This document shows positions 47,902 through 56,975 of a DNA stretch of 57,910 nucleotides, in pieces (the first letter of the stretch is position 1; the number at the start of each line of letters is the position of its first letter). Under the pieces are notes generated by a model. That model made no database searches, had not been told where the DNA came from, and worked only from the letters and a program-made list of their open reading frames with translations. This stretch comes from an uncultured Acinetobacter sp. (GTDB lineage Bacteria; Pseudomonadota; Gammaproteobacteria; Pseudomonadales; Moraxellaceae): assembly GCA_913777945.1 (NCBI GenBank), contig CAJYTY010000048.1:1-57910 (forward strand), read 5' to 3'. Both the position numbers and the translations under genes were made by a program.

Positions 47902-48810
47902 CTATCTTGTTAATAATAAATCACGGTCAGCCTGAGTGAGACGGAAATGGTCCATCTCTTGATCTTTCATAATAGGATACATTAAAGCTTGAGGGCTGTT
48001 TGCATGTTGTAAACCAAGTGCGTGTCCTAGTTCATGTGCTAGTGTTAATCGTAAATCGTTATCTGATTCAAACTCATAGATTAAAATTTGTTTTCCATTA
48101 AATAAGCCTTTATGAAATAAATGTGGTTGAAAGCGTTGTTTATATTGTTTGACTGAAGCATCTAGTTTTTGATCCAGTGAATTAAGTTCATCTATTTTTT
48201 GATTTAATTGAGTAATTCTTTGATTGTATTGATTAACTTCTTGTTGCACTAACTCAATATTACTTTGTAGCTCTTGCTGTCTCTGCTGAAAATATGTCGA
48301 ATTCCCAGATGAAGATTGGTTGTGTTGAGCAGAAAGCTGCTCTTGATTATATTGCTGAATTTGTTGATTGAGTTGTTGTTGTTTTAAATCTAAAAATTGC
48401 TTACTCCGCATGATTTCTTGTTCAATTTGATCTAATTGCTGTTTTTTATCTTTCCATACCTGTTGATTCGCTTCGAGTTGAGTTATATGTTCTCGGCGTT
48501 GTTCACTTTCTTGTTGGCGTTCATCGTAAATGAGATGAATTGCAAGCTGGGCATTCGGATCATAAACAAAATAATCTTGACCTGTACCATCTTTCCAAAT
48601 TTGAGTTGCTTGTTGGCTGATTTCTTGTACTTGTTCAATACTGAGTTTAAAACGAGGATCTACCTCAGCGATTTGATAACGCACGCGAGTATCTATTGGA
48701 TGAGTGATACGGTCAGCTAATGAATTGAATTTTAGTTGAGGGTGTTTCTGAGTTTGATAACTTAACCCTAATAAGAAAATAATTAACCCTGAAAAAATTA
48801 AAAAGCGCAT
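47902..48810 (-). CDS. Secreted metzincin (matrixin-like) protease with coiled-coil insert, copy C
   Basis: A 302-aa paralog. The N-terminal hydrophobic segment (LIFSGLIIFLLGLSY) lacks a clear cleavage site, so this copy may be membrane-anchored rather than released. RYQIAEVDPRFKLSIEQ opens the fold and AIHLIYDERQQ ends its first half. The coiled coil is Gln-rich with a short Ser/Asn break (QSSSGNS). FNGKQILIYEF, HELGHALGLQH and ALMYP complete the zinc site and Met-turn. It is divergent from the UlaG-like metallo-hydrolase gene. Confidence 0.87.
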   Translation of the reverse strand: MRFLIFSGLIIFLLGLSYQTQKHPQLKFNSLADRITHPIDTRVRYQIAEVDPRFKLSIEQVQEISQQATQIWKDGTGQDYFVYDPNAQLAIHLIYDERQQESEQRREHITQLEANQQVWKDKKQQLDQIEQEIMRSKQFLDLKQQQLNQQIQQYNQEQLSAQHNQSSSGNSTYFQQRQQELQSNIELVQQEVNQYNQRITQLNQKIDELNSLDQKLDASVKQYKQRFQPHLFHKGLFNGKQILIYEFESDNDLRLTLAHELGHALGLQHANSPQALMYPIMKDQEMDHFRLTQADRDLLLTR

Positions 48811-48986
48811 GATTGTATTTTCTATTGTTCTGAAAATGAGATGAATCAGTTTAAGAGAGACTTTTGATCTAAATGAATTGAACTATAACAAGAATAAGAG
48901 ATATCTGGAAAATATATCAACATGTATCACATTCTGCTTTAATGCATATTCTGAAGGAATAAATAAAATAAAGATTAAGGGACAAT

Positions 48987-49871
48987 ATGCTGAAATATCT
49001 ACTTAAAGCGCCTGATTCAACATGGACTGCCACTTCTCCAGCTCAGGCAAAAGTTGAAAATTTAAAAATCAAATATTTGGGGACGGCGGGATTCATTCTT
49101 TCTGATCAGCATCGTACAGTTGTGCTTGATCCTTTTATCAGTCGTCCAAATTTAACTCAAACGTTTACTCAGTCTTTATTGAGTGATCCTGAATTAGTCA
49201 GACAACATATACCAAATGCAGATGATGTATTGATTGGACATGCACATTATGATCATATTTTAGATGCACCAGAGGTATGCAAACAAACAGGTGCACGTTT
49301 AATTGGTTCTCAAGCAACCTTAATGTATGGACGATCAGCAGGCTTGTCTGAATCGCAAATGCTTGAAACGAAGGGACGAGAAATCATTGATTGTGGTCAA
49401 TGGCAAGTTGTTGGTCTGCCATCCATTCATGGCAAAGCCTTGTTTGGTCGCGTGCCTTTACCAGGGGATATGACCACACCTCCGCCTTATCCGCCGAAAT
49501 TTCATCATTTACGACATGGACAAGTTTTTAATTGGTGGATTGATACGGGCAAACTTAAAGTTGTTCATATTGATTCTGCTGACTTTATTGAACAGGAATT
49601 GCAGGGGAGACAGGCAGATATTGTGTGCCTGTGTGCGATTGGACGTAAATATCGCCCGAATTATGTCAAAGATGTGGTGCGATTACTAAGACCTAAATAT
49701 ATTATTCCATGTCATTGGGACAGTATGGTGACACCGATTGATGCACCACCACAGTTATTACCTGGGGTGAACATTCCTGAGTTTATTGAAGAAATAAAAG
49801 CGTGTGGCGTTATACCTTTGTTTATGCCAATTTTGGGCGAACTTTATTTTGAACAAAATGCTTCATCTTAA
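48987..49871 (+). CDS. MBL-fold metallo-hydrolase, UlaG-like
   Basis: A 294-aa cytoplasmic metallo-beta-lactamase-fold protein. KYLGTAGFILSD opens the fold, the metal site HAHYDH is at residues 85-90, and later ligands sit in PSIHGK, HIDSADF and IPCHWDS. No signal peptide is present. The UlaG-like group acts on varied phosphodiester or lactone substrates, so no reaction is assigned. It converges on dnaK across a shared terminator. Confidence 0.87.
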   Translation: MLKYLLKAPDSTWTATSPAQAKVENLKIKYLGTAGFILSDQHRTVVLDPFISRPNLTQTFTQSLLSDPELVRQHIPNADDVLIGHAHYDHILDAPEVCKQTGARLIGSQATLMYGRSAGLSESQMLETKGREIIDCGQWQVVGLPSIHGKALFGRVPLPGDMTTPPPYPPKFHHLRHGQVFNWWIDTGKLKVVHIDSADFIEQELQGRQADIVCLCAIGRKYRPNYVKDVVRLLRPKYIIPCHWDSMVTPIDAPPQLLPGVNIPEFIEEIKACGVIPLFMPILGELYFEQNASS

Positions 49872-49882
49872 AATATAAAAAA

Positions 49883-49910
49883 ACCGCGCTTTCGCGCGGT
49901 CTTTTTTAAA
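49883..49910. terminator. Bidirectional terminator between the MBL gene and dnaK
   Basis: A GC-rich stem ACCGCGC/GCGCGGT with loop TTTC, flanked by A and T tracts on both sides. Confidence 0.92.
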
Positions 49911-49918
49911 GAGACAAA

Positions 49919-51862
49919 TTATTTTTTGTCATCTTTTACTTCTGTGAACTCAGCATCTACAACGCCATCGTCCGCTTTTTGTTGTTGACCCGCATCACCA
50001 CCTTGGAATGCATTTGGATCAAAACCTTCTGCGCCGCCAGCACCTTGTGCTTGTTCATAAGCACGTTGAGTGATCGGCATCAAGATGTTTTGTAAAGCTT
50101 CAGTCTTCGCTTTGATGTCTTCAACATCATTTTCTTTGGTTGCTGCTTCAAGCTCAGAAACCGCAGTAGCGATTGCAGTTTTTTCATCTTCAGTCACTTT
50201 GTCACCTAGATCTTTAACTGCTTTGTTCGAGCTAGAGACTAAAGCATCTGCTTCGTTACGCGCTTTCGCTAATTCTTCAAATTTACGGTCTTCTTCAGCA
50301 TTCGCTTCAGCATCTTTGATCATTGCTTCGATTTCAGCATCAGACAAACCTGAGTTTGCTTTAATCTGGATTGATTGCTCTTTACCAGTGCTCTTATCTT
50401 TAGCCGATACTTTCAAAATACCGTCAGCGTTGATGTCGAACGATACTTCAATTTGCGGTACGCCACGTGGAGCAGGTGGGATATCGCCTAATTGGAAGTT
50501 ACCCAACAATTTGTTTTGTTGAGCCATTTTACGTTCACCTTGGTAAACCGAAATGTCTACGGCAGGTTGATTGTCAGCAGCTGTAGAAAACACTTGTGAT
50601 TTCTTCGCAGGAATCGTGGTGTTTTTCTCAATGATCGGAGTCAATACGCCGCCCATTGTTTCGATACCTAAAGTTAAAGGTGTTACGTCTAATAAAAGTA
50701 CGTCAGTTTTGTCACCAGACAATACCGCACCTTGAATCGCTGCACCAATCGCAACTGCTTCGTCAGGGTTCACATCTTTACGTGGCTCTTTACCGAAGAA
50801 TTCTTGTACTTTTTGTTGTACAAGTGGCATACGAGACTGACCACCAACTAAAATTACGTCAGAGATGTCAGAAGTCGAAAGACCAGCATCTTTAAGCGCA
50901 ATACGGCAAGGTTCAATCGTACGAGCAACTAAATCAGCAACCAAACCTTCAAGTTTTGCACGCGTTACATTGATCACTAAGTGTTTAGGACCAGTCGCAT
51001 CAGCGGTGATATATGGAAGGTTGATTTCAGTTGCATTTGATGAAGAAAGCTCGATTTTTGCTTTTTCAGCAGCTTCTTTCAAACGTTGTAACGCAAGTGG
51101 ATCATTTTTCAAGTTCACACTTTGTTCTTTCTTAAATTCTTCAACCAAGAATTCAATTAACGCGTTATCAAAGTCTTCACCACCAAGGAAAGTATCACCG
51201 TTAGTTGATAACACTTCGATTTGTTGGTCGCCATCAAGGTCTGCGATTTCAATGATAGATACGTCGAATGTACCACCACCTAAGTCGTAAACAGCAACTT
51301 TACGGTCGCCTTCTTTTTTGTCCATACCGAACGCAAGAGCCGCAGCAGTTGGTTCGTTAATGATACGTTTAACATCAAGACCTGCAATTTTACCTGCATC
51401 TTTAGTTGCTTGACGTTGCGCATCGTTAAAGTAAGCAGGAACGGTAATAACAGCTTCAGTAACTGTTTCACCTAAATAGTCTTCTGCAGTTTTCTTCATC
51501 TTTTTCAAGATTTCAGCAGAGATCTGTTGAGGCGCTAATTTTTTATCGTTTACTTCAACCCAAGCATCGCCATTGTCTGCTTTGATGATTTTATACGGTA
51601 CAAGACCAATGTCTTTTTGTACTGCTTGATCTTCATAACGACGACCAATTAAACGCTTGATTGCGAATAATGTATTTTTTGGGTTAGTTACTGCCTGACG
51701 CTTAGCACTTTGACCCACTAAGATCTCGCCATCTTTATAAGCGATGATCGATGGAGTTGTACGTGCGCCTTCAGCGTTTTCGATTACTTTTACTTTATCG
51801 CCTTCAAGTACAGCAACACATGAGTTGGTAGTACCTAAGTCAATACCAATAATTTTTGCCAT
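49919..51862 (-). CDS. dnaK: Chaperone DnaK (Hsp70)
   Basis: An ATP-dependent Hsp70 chaperone working with DnaJ and GrpE. The 647-aa protein begins [18 protein letters not shown]. It has nucleotide-binding motifs [31 protein letters not shown] and [10 protein letters not shown], the linker [13 protein letters not shown], and a Gly/Gln-rich lid end finishing [10 protein letters not shown]. The start at 51862 follows GAGGA by nine bases; the frame extends to 51892. grpE lies upstream with a 150-bp gap. A heat-shock-type promoter sits in that gap, so dnaK can be transcribed alone. No dnaJ follows. Confidence 0.98.
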   Translation of the reverse strand: MAKIIGIDLGTTNSCVAVLEGDKVKVIENAEGARTTPSIIAYKDGEILVGQSAKRQAVTNPKNTLFAIKRLIGRRYEDQAVQKDIGLVPYKIIKADNGDAWVEVNDKKLAPQQISAEILKKMKKTAEDYLGETVTEAVITVPAYFNDAQRQATKDAGKIAGLDVKRIINEPTAAALAFGMDKKEGDRKVAVYDLGGGTFDVSIIEIADLDGDQQIEVLSTNGDTFLGGEDFDNALIEFLVEEFKKEQSVNLKNDPLALQRLKEAAEKAKIELSSSNATEINLPYITADATGPKHLVINVTRAKLEGLVADLVARTIEPCRIALKDAGLSTSDISDVILVGGQSRMPLVQQKVQEFFGKEPRKDVNPDEAVAIGAAIQGAVLSGDKTDVLLLDVTPLTLGIETMGGVLTPIIEKNTTIPAKKSQVFSTAADNQPAVDISVYQGERKMAQQNKLLGNFQLGDIPPAPRGVPQIEVSFDINADGILKVSAKDKSTGKEQSIQIKANSGLSDAEIEAMIKDAEANAEEDRKFEELAKARNEADALVSSSNKAVKDLGDKVTEDEKTAIATAVSELEAATKENDVEDIKAKTEALQNILMPITQRAYEQAQGAGGAEGFDPNAFQGGDAGQQQKADDGVVDAEFTEVKDDKK

Positions 51863-51910
51863 TTGGGATGTTCCTCTAAAATTTTGTTGCAATGTTTTGC
51901 TTGTTATTCG

Positions 51911-51938
51911 ATATGAGAGTCAATCAGTTTTTTTCAAG
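51911..51938 (-). promoter_or_regulatory. Sigma-32-type promoter of dnaK
   Basis: On the minus strand CTTGAA (51933-51938) is followed, after a spacer of about 14 bases, by TCTCATAT (51911-51918). This resembles the heat-shock consensus CTTGAA / CCCCATNT. It lies about 50-75 bases before the dnaK start. Confidence 0.6.
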
Positions 51939-52012
51939 CATTTTTATGAAAAAAAATCAAAAAACTCTCAAAATTCTGCACTTTTGAGCAAATAAATACT
52001 TTGCTCTGTAGA

Positions 52013-52558
52013 TTATTGACCCACCATCACCATCGCTGGGCGGAGTAGGCGGCCATTTAAGGTATAACCTTTCTGTAAAACAGTGCCGATTTGGTTAGCT
52101 TTGGCATTTGGATCGATCCCAACTGCTTGGTGTAGATCTGCATTGAAGCCATTTTGGGTATCCGCTTCATGCACGCCAAATTTTTCCAGTGTGGTCAGTA
52201 ATGATTTCAGGGTCAGCTTGATACCTTCAAGCACAGGTGTTTCTTCTTCGCCAGCGGCTTGAATTGCGCGTTCAAGATTATCGACAGAGTCCAGTAATTC
52301 TTTGGCAAATTTTTCCAGCACAGTCTCTTTGTGCTTTTCAGATTCGCGTTGAATACGCTCGACACTCTTCTGCGCTTCATAAACAGCATTGGCAGTACGT
52401 GCTTTTTCGAGTTTTAAGCTTTCTTCAAGTTTGGTGATTTGCGCTTGTAAATCTTCAACGCTAAGCTCGTTTGCCTGCTCTACACCTTCAGCTTGAGTTT
52501 GTTCAGTCTGTTGCTCATTTTGAATGTCTTGAGCTTGCTCATTGTGCTCATTAGCCAT
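52013..52558 (-). CDS. grpE: Nucleotide exchange factor GrpE
   Basis: Releases ADP from DnaK to complete its cycle. The 181-aa protein starts [15 protein letters not shown] with a Gln/Glu-rich disordered arm. A long alpha-helical stalk follows, then the beta-domain with [20 protein letters not shown] and the end [11 protein letters not shown]. The start at 52558 follows GGAG by seven bases; the frame is open to 52591 without a site. A sigma-32-like promoter lies about 115 bp upstream. Confidence 0.96.
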   Translation of the reverse strand: MANEHNEQAQDIQNEQQTEQTQAEGVEQANELSVEDLQAQITKLEESLKLEKARTANAVYEAQKSVERIQRESEKHKETVLEKFAKELLDSVDNLERAIQAAGEEETPVLEGIKLTLKSLLTTLEKFGVHEADTQNGFNADLHQAVGIDPNAKANQIGTVLQKGYTLNGRLLRPAMVMVGQ

Positions 52559-52670
52559 TGATGATCTCCGTTGAAAAAGGTTCTTAAACATGTACAGTCC
52601 TTTTTGGCGTGAATGCTCATAGGGTTAAACCCGAACTGCCACATCTTGGTCATTCATAGATAGGGATGAA

Positions 52671-52697
52671 GTATGGGCAAGGCGACAAAATTCAAGC
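52671..52697 (-). promoter_or_regulatory. Sigma-32-type promoter of grpE
   Basis: On the minus strand CTTGAA (52691-52696) is followed, after 12 bases, by GCCCATAC (52671-52678). This is a close match to the heat-shock consensus. It also overlaps the region just past the convergent-side LysR stop. Confidence 0.7.
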
Positions 52698-52718
52698 GTT
52701 CAGGTCGATTTAAATCTT

Positions 52719-53612
52719 TTAATTTTGCTGATTTAAGTAAAAATTTAAGTTTTCGATGACAAAAGCAATAAATTCTTGGGTGATTTTCGGTAAATGTTGT
52801 CTAGATGCATAGACTAAGGACAAAGTCAGATCGGGTGCAGCAAAATCTATAAATACCTGTTGCAAACGCTGCTGAGCAATATCTTTACGCACTAGCAAGG
52901 TGGGCAGCATGGCAATGCCTTGTGCTTTAAGACACATCTGATAAAGCGCGATCACATCATTGCTTTTAAACGTAACATTTAAAGGATAGTTCTGCGGTTG
53001 CTGATCTGTATCAAACAAGGTCCAGTATTGATTATGGGTATGATGTGCAATGCATTCATGTTGGATTAACTGGCTGGGATGCGATAGGGGAGTGTGATCT
53101 TGTAAATAATGCGGATGTGCACAAAAGATGGATTCGATTTGACAAACTGGTCGGGCAATCAGCCCATCTGCAACTTTCTGGGTAATACGCAGTGCCAGAT
53201 CAACCTGAGCATCCATGAGGTCGACAGTATTCTCCGTTAAATAGACATCAAAATGAATCTGCGGATAGCGCTTCTTAAACTGTTTAATACATTCATTCAC
53301 GCCAAGCTGAAATAAAAACAAGCCACAGGTAAAACGAATCGTGCCGCTGTGTTGTTCTGGCGCAGCTAAACCTTCTAGTAATTGTTGCTGTTGTAAAATA
53401 TTCTCACAATAGACCAATGCTTTTTCACCCGCAGGGGTGAGTGAAACTTTACGCGTGTTACGTTGGAAAAGTCGAGTAGAGAAAGTATGTTCAAGATGAT
53501 CTAAATAGCGAGACACCATTGCTTTAGAATAGTCTAAATGTTCAGCTGCTTTACTGAGATTGCCTTGCTGAGCAATACAGACAAAAACTTGAATAGCTTT
53601 TAAAGTATCCAT
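52719..53612 (-). CDS. LysR-family transcriptional regulator
   Basis: A 297-aa regulator: an N-terminal HTH (MDTLKAIQVFVCIAQQGNLS, then KAAEHLDYSKAMVSRYLDHL) and a C-terminal effector domain of the CrgA/AaeR-like subgroup. It is divergent from the exported MBL-like gene at 53720 with about 107 bp between starts, so it probably controls that gene. Its own start at 53612 is the obvious one for the family. Confidence 0.9.
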   Translation of the reverse strand: MDTLKAIQVFVCIAQQGNLSKAAEHLDYSKAMVSRYLDHLEHTFSTRLFQRNTRKVSLTPAGEKALVYCENILQQQQLLEGLAAPEQHSGTIRFTCGLFLFQLGVNECIKQFKKRYPQIHFDVYLTENTVDLMDAQVDLALRITQKVADGLIARPVCQIESIFCAHPHYLQDHTPLSHPSQLIQHECIAHHTHNQYWTLFDTDQQPQNYPLNVTFKSNDVIALYQMCLKAQGIAMLPTLLVRKDIAQQRLQQVFIDFAAPDLTLSLVYASRQHLPKITQEFIAFVIENLNFYLNQQN

Positions 53613-53719
53613 ATAAAATTCTTATTGTTGCAATTTATGCAACATTTTATCTTAATTTAGAGTGTTTATTCAGCAATAATTGCAATTTAAAGTAGTTGTT
53701 ATCAATTGGAGACGATAAC

Positions 53720-54574
53720 ATGAATACCAAACCCTACATCATTGCTTTATCCACTTTAGCGGCAACATCAACTGCTTTTGCACAGGACTTAAAAATCCAG
53801 AACTTTTTGGCTCAACCTGAACACTTTGGTGTGACTTCAACCTTAATTGAAGGTGATAAAGAAGTATTATTGGTGAATGCGCAATTCTCTAAATCAGAAG
53901 CATTGCGTATCGCTGCTGACATTCTAGATAGTGGTAAAACCTTAAAAACGATTTTTGTCAGCTATGGCGATCCAGACTTCTATTTTGGTTTAGATGTATT
54001 TAAACAGTATTTCCCTAATGTGCAAATTATTGCGACACCAGAGACGGTAAAACATATTCAAGATACGCAAGCGTTGAAAGTCGCGTATTGGGGGCCGAAA
54101 ATGGGAGCCAATGCCCCGAGCAAGATTATTGTTCCGCAAGCGTATACGGCTAAAACCTTAAAATTAGAAAATGAAAATATCGAAATCAAAGGTAAAAAAG
54201 AACTGACATATTTATGGATTCCGAGTGCCAAAGCGGTTGTTGGTGGTATTCCAGTGTCATCAGGTATTCATCTTTGGACTGCGGATACGGCAACAGCGAA
54301 AGATCGTGCAGAAGTGGTGCAGACTTTGGAAAATATCAAAGCTTTAAATCCGCAAGTAGTTGTGCCTGCGCATATGAAAGCAGGCGCGGCTGAAGGTCTT
54401 GATGCAGTGAATTTTTCAATCGACTATTTAAAGCAATATGAGAAAGCGGTAAAAGCCAGTAAAAATTCAGCTGAATTAATTGCAATTATGCAAAAACAAT
54501 ATCCAACCTTAGGCGAGTCAAGCAGCCTAGAGTTGGGTGCTAAAGTGGTTAAAGGCGAGATGCAGTGGCCTTAA
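53720..54574 (+). CDS. Exported MBL-fold protein with altered metal motif
   Basis: A 284-aa precursor with a signal peptide ending AFAQ (residue 22). The metallo-beta-lactamase fold is recognisable (VTSTLIEGDKEVLLVNAQFS, then PAHMKAG). At the position of HxHxDH, however, the sequence is SYGDPDFYFG (81-90), so only the aspartate of that motif remains. The late His in PAHMKAG is kept. It may be inactive, bind one metal, or use other ligands. The start at 53720 follows GGAG by eight bases. It is divergent from a LysR regulator. Confidence 0.85.
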   Translation: MNTKPYIIALSTLAATSTAFAQDLKIQNFLAQPEHFGVTSTLIEGDKEVLLVNAQFSKSEALRIAADILDSGKTLKTIFVSYGDPDFYFGLDVFKQYFPNVQIIATPETVKHIQDTQALKVAYWGPKMGANAPSKIIVPQAYTAKTLKLENENIEIKGKKELTYLWIPSAKAVVGGIPVSSGIHLWTADTATAKDRAEVVQTLENIKALNPQVVVPAHMKAGAAEGLDAVNFSIDYLKQYEKAVKASKNSAELIAIMQKQYPTLGESSSLELGAKVVKGEMQWP

Positions 54575-54965
54575 AACCTAATAAATGAATTGAAGGACCG
54601 TGATGAGAAGTCACGGTTTTTTATTTTTCTAAACTCCAAGTTTTTTGAGTTAAATTACAATGTAAGTTTGTAGTAGAGTTTGATAATGTTTTTATAAATT
54701 ATAAAAAATGAAGATGATCATGCTTTTCTGATGCAATCATGATGCGAATACAAGTAAAACTTTTGAATAGAGAATTATTTAACTAAACTTTTTAAATAAT
54801 AAAAAAGTGTGAATCCTGCATTGAATTGGTTTAATAAAAATTGCAAAAACATGCTGCATAAATAACAAACGGCAACTAATCCACATCACGATACATAAAA
54901 AAATTGTGAATGATAGGCAACGCAAAGATAACTTTGCTTTTCGTCATAATGAAAGGAAATATACA
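54575..54965. other. Gap between the MBL-like gene and the lipoprotein gene
   Basis: 391 bp. A terminator hairpin ACCGTGA/TCACGGT (54597-54603 with 54611-54617) followed by a T run ends the upstream gene. The rest is AT-rich and should contain the lipoprotein promoter; no other feature is seen. Confidence 0.7.
54597..54623 (+). terminator. Terminator after the exported MBL-like gene
   Basis: A 7-bp stem ACCGTGA/TCACGGT, 7-base loop and TTTTTTA, 22 bases past the stop. Confidence 0.85.
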
Positions 54966-55208
54966 ATGAAAAAGTTAGCCTTAATCTCAATGGTTGTATC
55001 AGGTGTTGCATTCACAGCCGTAGGTTGTTCGACACAAGCAGGTTTGGATGCTTCTGGTTCGGCTCAAACGAGTGCAAGTCCAGCGAATGTACAAGGTGGA
55101 GTAGGCGTGCAAGCAGGTACATCTGTTGATGTTCAACCGAATGGAGCTTCAGCTGGTGTTTCAGGTTCTGTTTCTGGATCTGCTGGTACAGATGCATCAG
55201 GACAATAA
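54966..55208 (+). CDS. Small Gly/Ser-rich lipoprotein
   Basis: An 80-aa lipoprotein precursor. A lipobox AVGC places the lipidated Cys at residue 21. The 59-residue mature part is low-complexity (Gly, Ser, Ala, Val), with VQGGVGVQAGTSVDVQPNGA-like repeats and no folded domain visible. ATG 54966 follows AAGGA by nine bases; the frame extends to 54906 without support. The family is not recognised; it is probably an outer-membrane-attached protein. Confidence 0.75.
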   Translation: MKKLALISMVVSGVAFTAVGCSTQAGLDASGSAQTSASPANVQGGVGVQAGTSVDVQPNGASAGVSGSVSGSAGTDASGQ

Positions 55209-55768
55209 ATTGGATTTAGGTTCATAGCACGATAGATTAGGATACCGATGCCAATCCCTAATCTTTACATATACTGCTATATATGATGTGTTAAACCTGA
55301 TTCATGATTTAAGAATTGAAAAACGAGAGTCAAGCCTTTGATTCTCGTTTTTAGTTTTTGGGCAATTAAATTTCTTTGTGTTTGTCTTTTCTAGAGTAAA
55401 TATGAATAAACGAATAAATTATAAGACCATAAAGTGATTAGAATGTTCGTCTACTATCTATTCAATAAATATGATCAAACTAATGAATAGATTGAACAAT
55501 GAAAAGATCTGAACGAAAGCTGCGTTTTTTATTAAATGTCTTTTGATTAGAAATATTAAAAAATTAGAAAATACCTTTTTTATTTATGCTTGAGCTTGGC
55601 TATTGGCATAAAAGGCAAGTAGTGATTAGCAAAATGGTTAATGACTTTTTAAGATAAGCCATTTAGGTTACAGCATGATTTTGAATTCTTTATCTTGATC
55701 TACGACTTTATAACAGCATATAGTCGATATGAACAAGAACTATGGACAGAGCGAAAAAGGGGAAGAAC
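55209..55768. other. Gap between the lipoprotein and alpha/beta hydrolase genes
   Basis: 560 bp without a recognised gene. A terminator-like hairpin AAAAACGAGA/TCTCGTTTTT with an internal TCAA/TTGA extension (about 55319-55352) follows the lipoprotein gene. The remainder is AT-rich with no repeat noticed. Confidence 0.65.
55319..55357 (+). terminator. Probable terminator after the lipoprotein gene
   Basis: A 15-bp stem with one mismatch, a short loop and a T-rich end. It lies about 110 bases past the stop, so the transcript would have a long tail. Confidence 0.65.
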
Positions 55769-56839
55769 GTGTCAGCATTACCTCAAAAAATTCAAACGAT
55801 TTTAGATAAAGGACAAGGTCCTGCTGCACGAGCGCTAGATAAGCTGCCTAAGATTGTACAAGAATCATTGGCGAAAGTTTTAGGCTACCCATATCAATAT
55901 CCAGATTTGGATGCTTTTACAAAATGCTTAATGGCAGTTCAAATTAAACAAGGGCGTGTTGGTTTTATTGGAGATGATCCAATCGAGTCTCGCCGTCAAT
56001 TTGATACACAAATGTTAGCGATTTTAAATAAATCGACTTCTATAGAATCGGTAGAAGATATACGTCTGCCTTTACAGAGTGGCACTGTTTTCGCAAGACA
56101 TTATCATCCTGCACCTAATAAAAAATTACCGATGATCGTGTTCTATCACGGTGGTGGTTTCGTCGTTGGTGGTTTAGATACGCATGATGAAGCCTGTCGC
56201 CTCATTGCCAAGTACGCAAAAGTACAAGTTCTGAGTATCGATTATCCGCTTGCACCAGAAGCATCTCCGCAGTTACTCATTAAATCTTGTGATGACGCAT
56301 TAGCATGGGTGTATCAAAATCGTCGTCAGCTAAAAATTTATAAAAATCGTATCGCTGTTGCTGGAGATAGTGCAGGAGGAAATATTAGTACTGTGGTTGC
56401 ACAGCATGCGGTTGGTAAATCATATGCGCCACAAGCTCAGTTGTTATTTTATCCTGTTGTAGATTTTAAAAGTAGACATCCTTCTTTTTATGCGTATGGT
56501 CAGGGTCTGGTGTTAACCAGTAAAGATGTAGATTACGTCACTAAATATTATTCAACACAGCATCAAGTTGCTTTAGATGATCCATTAATCTCACCTACGT
56601 ATGGAAGCCTTAAAAAACTAGCTCCAGCATTTGTGGTAACAGCAGGGCATGATTTATTACATGATGAAGGTGAGATTTATAGCCATAAATTAAGACAAAA
56701 TGGTGTTAAGGCGCATTATGTAGATTATCCAGATCAAACGCATGGATTTATTAATCTCACACCGATTTCGAGTAAAGCTAAACGCAATACAATCGAAATC
56801 GCTAAAAACTTCAGAAAGTTTTGGGATAAACACAATTAA
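55769..56839 (+). CDS. Alpha/beta hydrolase, hormone-sensitive-lipase-like esterase
   Basis: A 356-aa carboxylesterase/lipase of the HSL family. The oxyanion-hole motif HGGGFVVGG is at 127-135, and the nucleophile Ser201 is in GDSAGGN. The Asp is in VTAGHDLLHDEG and the His in DQTHGFINL. I choose GTG 55769 because AAGGGGA lies six to seven bases upstream. An in-frame ATG at 55742 would add nine residues but lacks a site. There is no signal peptide. A parS-containing hairpin follows the gene. Confidence 0.87.
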   Translation: MSALPQKIQTILDKGQGPAARALDKLPKIVQESLAKVLGYPYQYPDLDAFTKCLMAVQIKQGRVGFIGDDPIESRRQFDTQMLAILNKSTSIESVEDIRLPLQSGTVFARHYHPAPNKKLPMIVFYHGGGFVVGGLDTHDEACRLIAKYAKVQVLSIDYPLAPEASPQLLIKSCDDALAWVYQNRRQLKIYKNRIAVAGDSAGGNISTVVAQHAVGKSYAPQAQLLFYPVVDFKSRHPSFYAYGQGLVLTSKDVDYVTKYYSTQHQVALDDPLISPTYGSLKKLAPAFVVTAGHDLLHDEGEIYSHKLRQNGVKAHYVDYPDQTHGFINLTPISSKAKRNTIEIAKNFRKFWDKHN

Positions 56840-56848
56840 ATTAATCAG

Positions 56849-56879
56849 CCTATGTTTCACGTGGAACATAGGTTTTTTT
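56849..56879 (+). terminator. Terminator whose stem contains parS
   Basis: Stem CCTATGTT/AACATAGG (56849-56856 with 56865-56872), loop TCACGTGG, then seven T residues, 10 bases past the hydrolase stop. The loop and inner stem are the parS site. Confidence 0.8.
56853..56868. other. parS site
   Basis: TGTTTCACGTGGAACA matches the parS consensus at every position allowing R at the eleventh base. It lies about 38 kb from oriC and is the most distant of the four sites. Confidence 0.9.
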
Positions 56880-56975
56880 ATTTGTAGATAACAAATAGAA
56901 ATAGCAAAAATAAATTTGTAAAACTAATATTGTGAAGTACAACAAATCACTCGTTAAAATCAGAGAAAAGCAATC

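Noticed and set aside
50865..51290. Long open frame (141 codons) opposite dnaK
   Set aside because: It is a shadow of the strongly coding dnaK frame; no ribosome-binding site or family resemblance. Similar antisense frames at 50070-50522 and 17284-17595 were rejected for the same reason.
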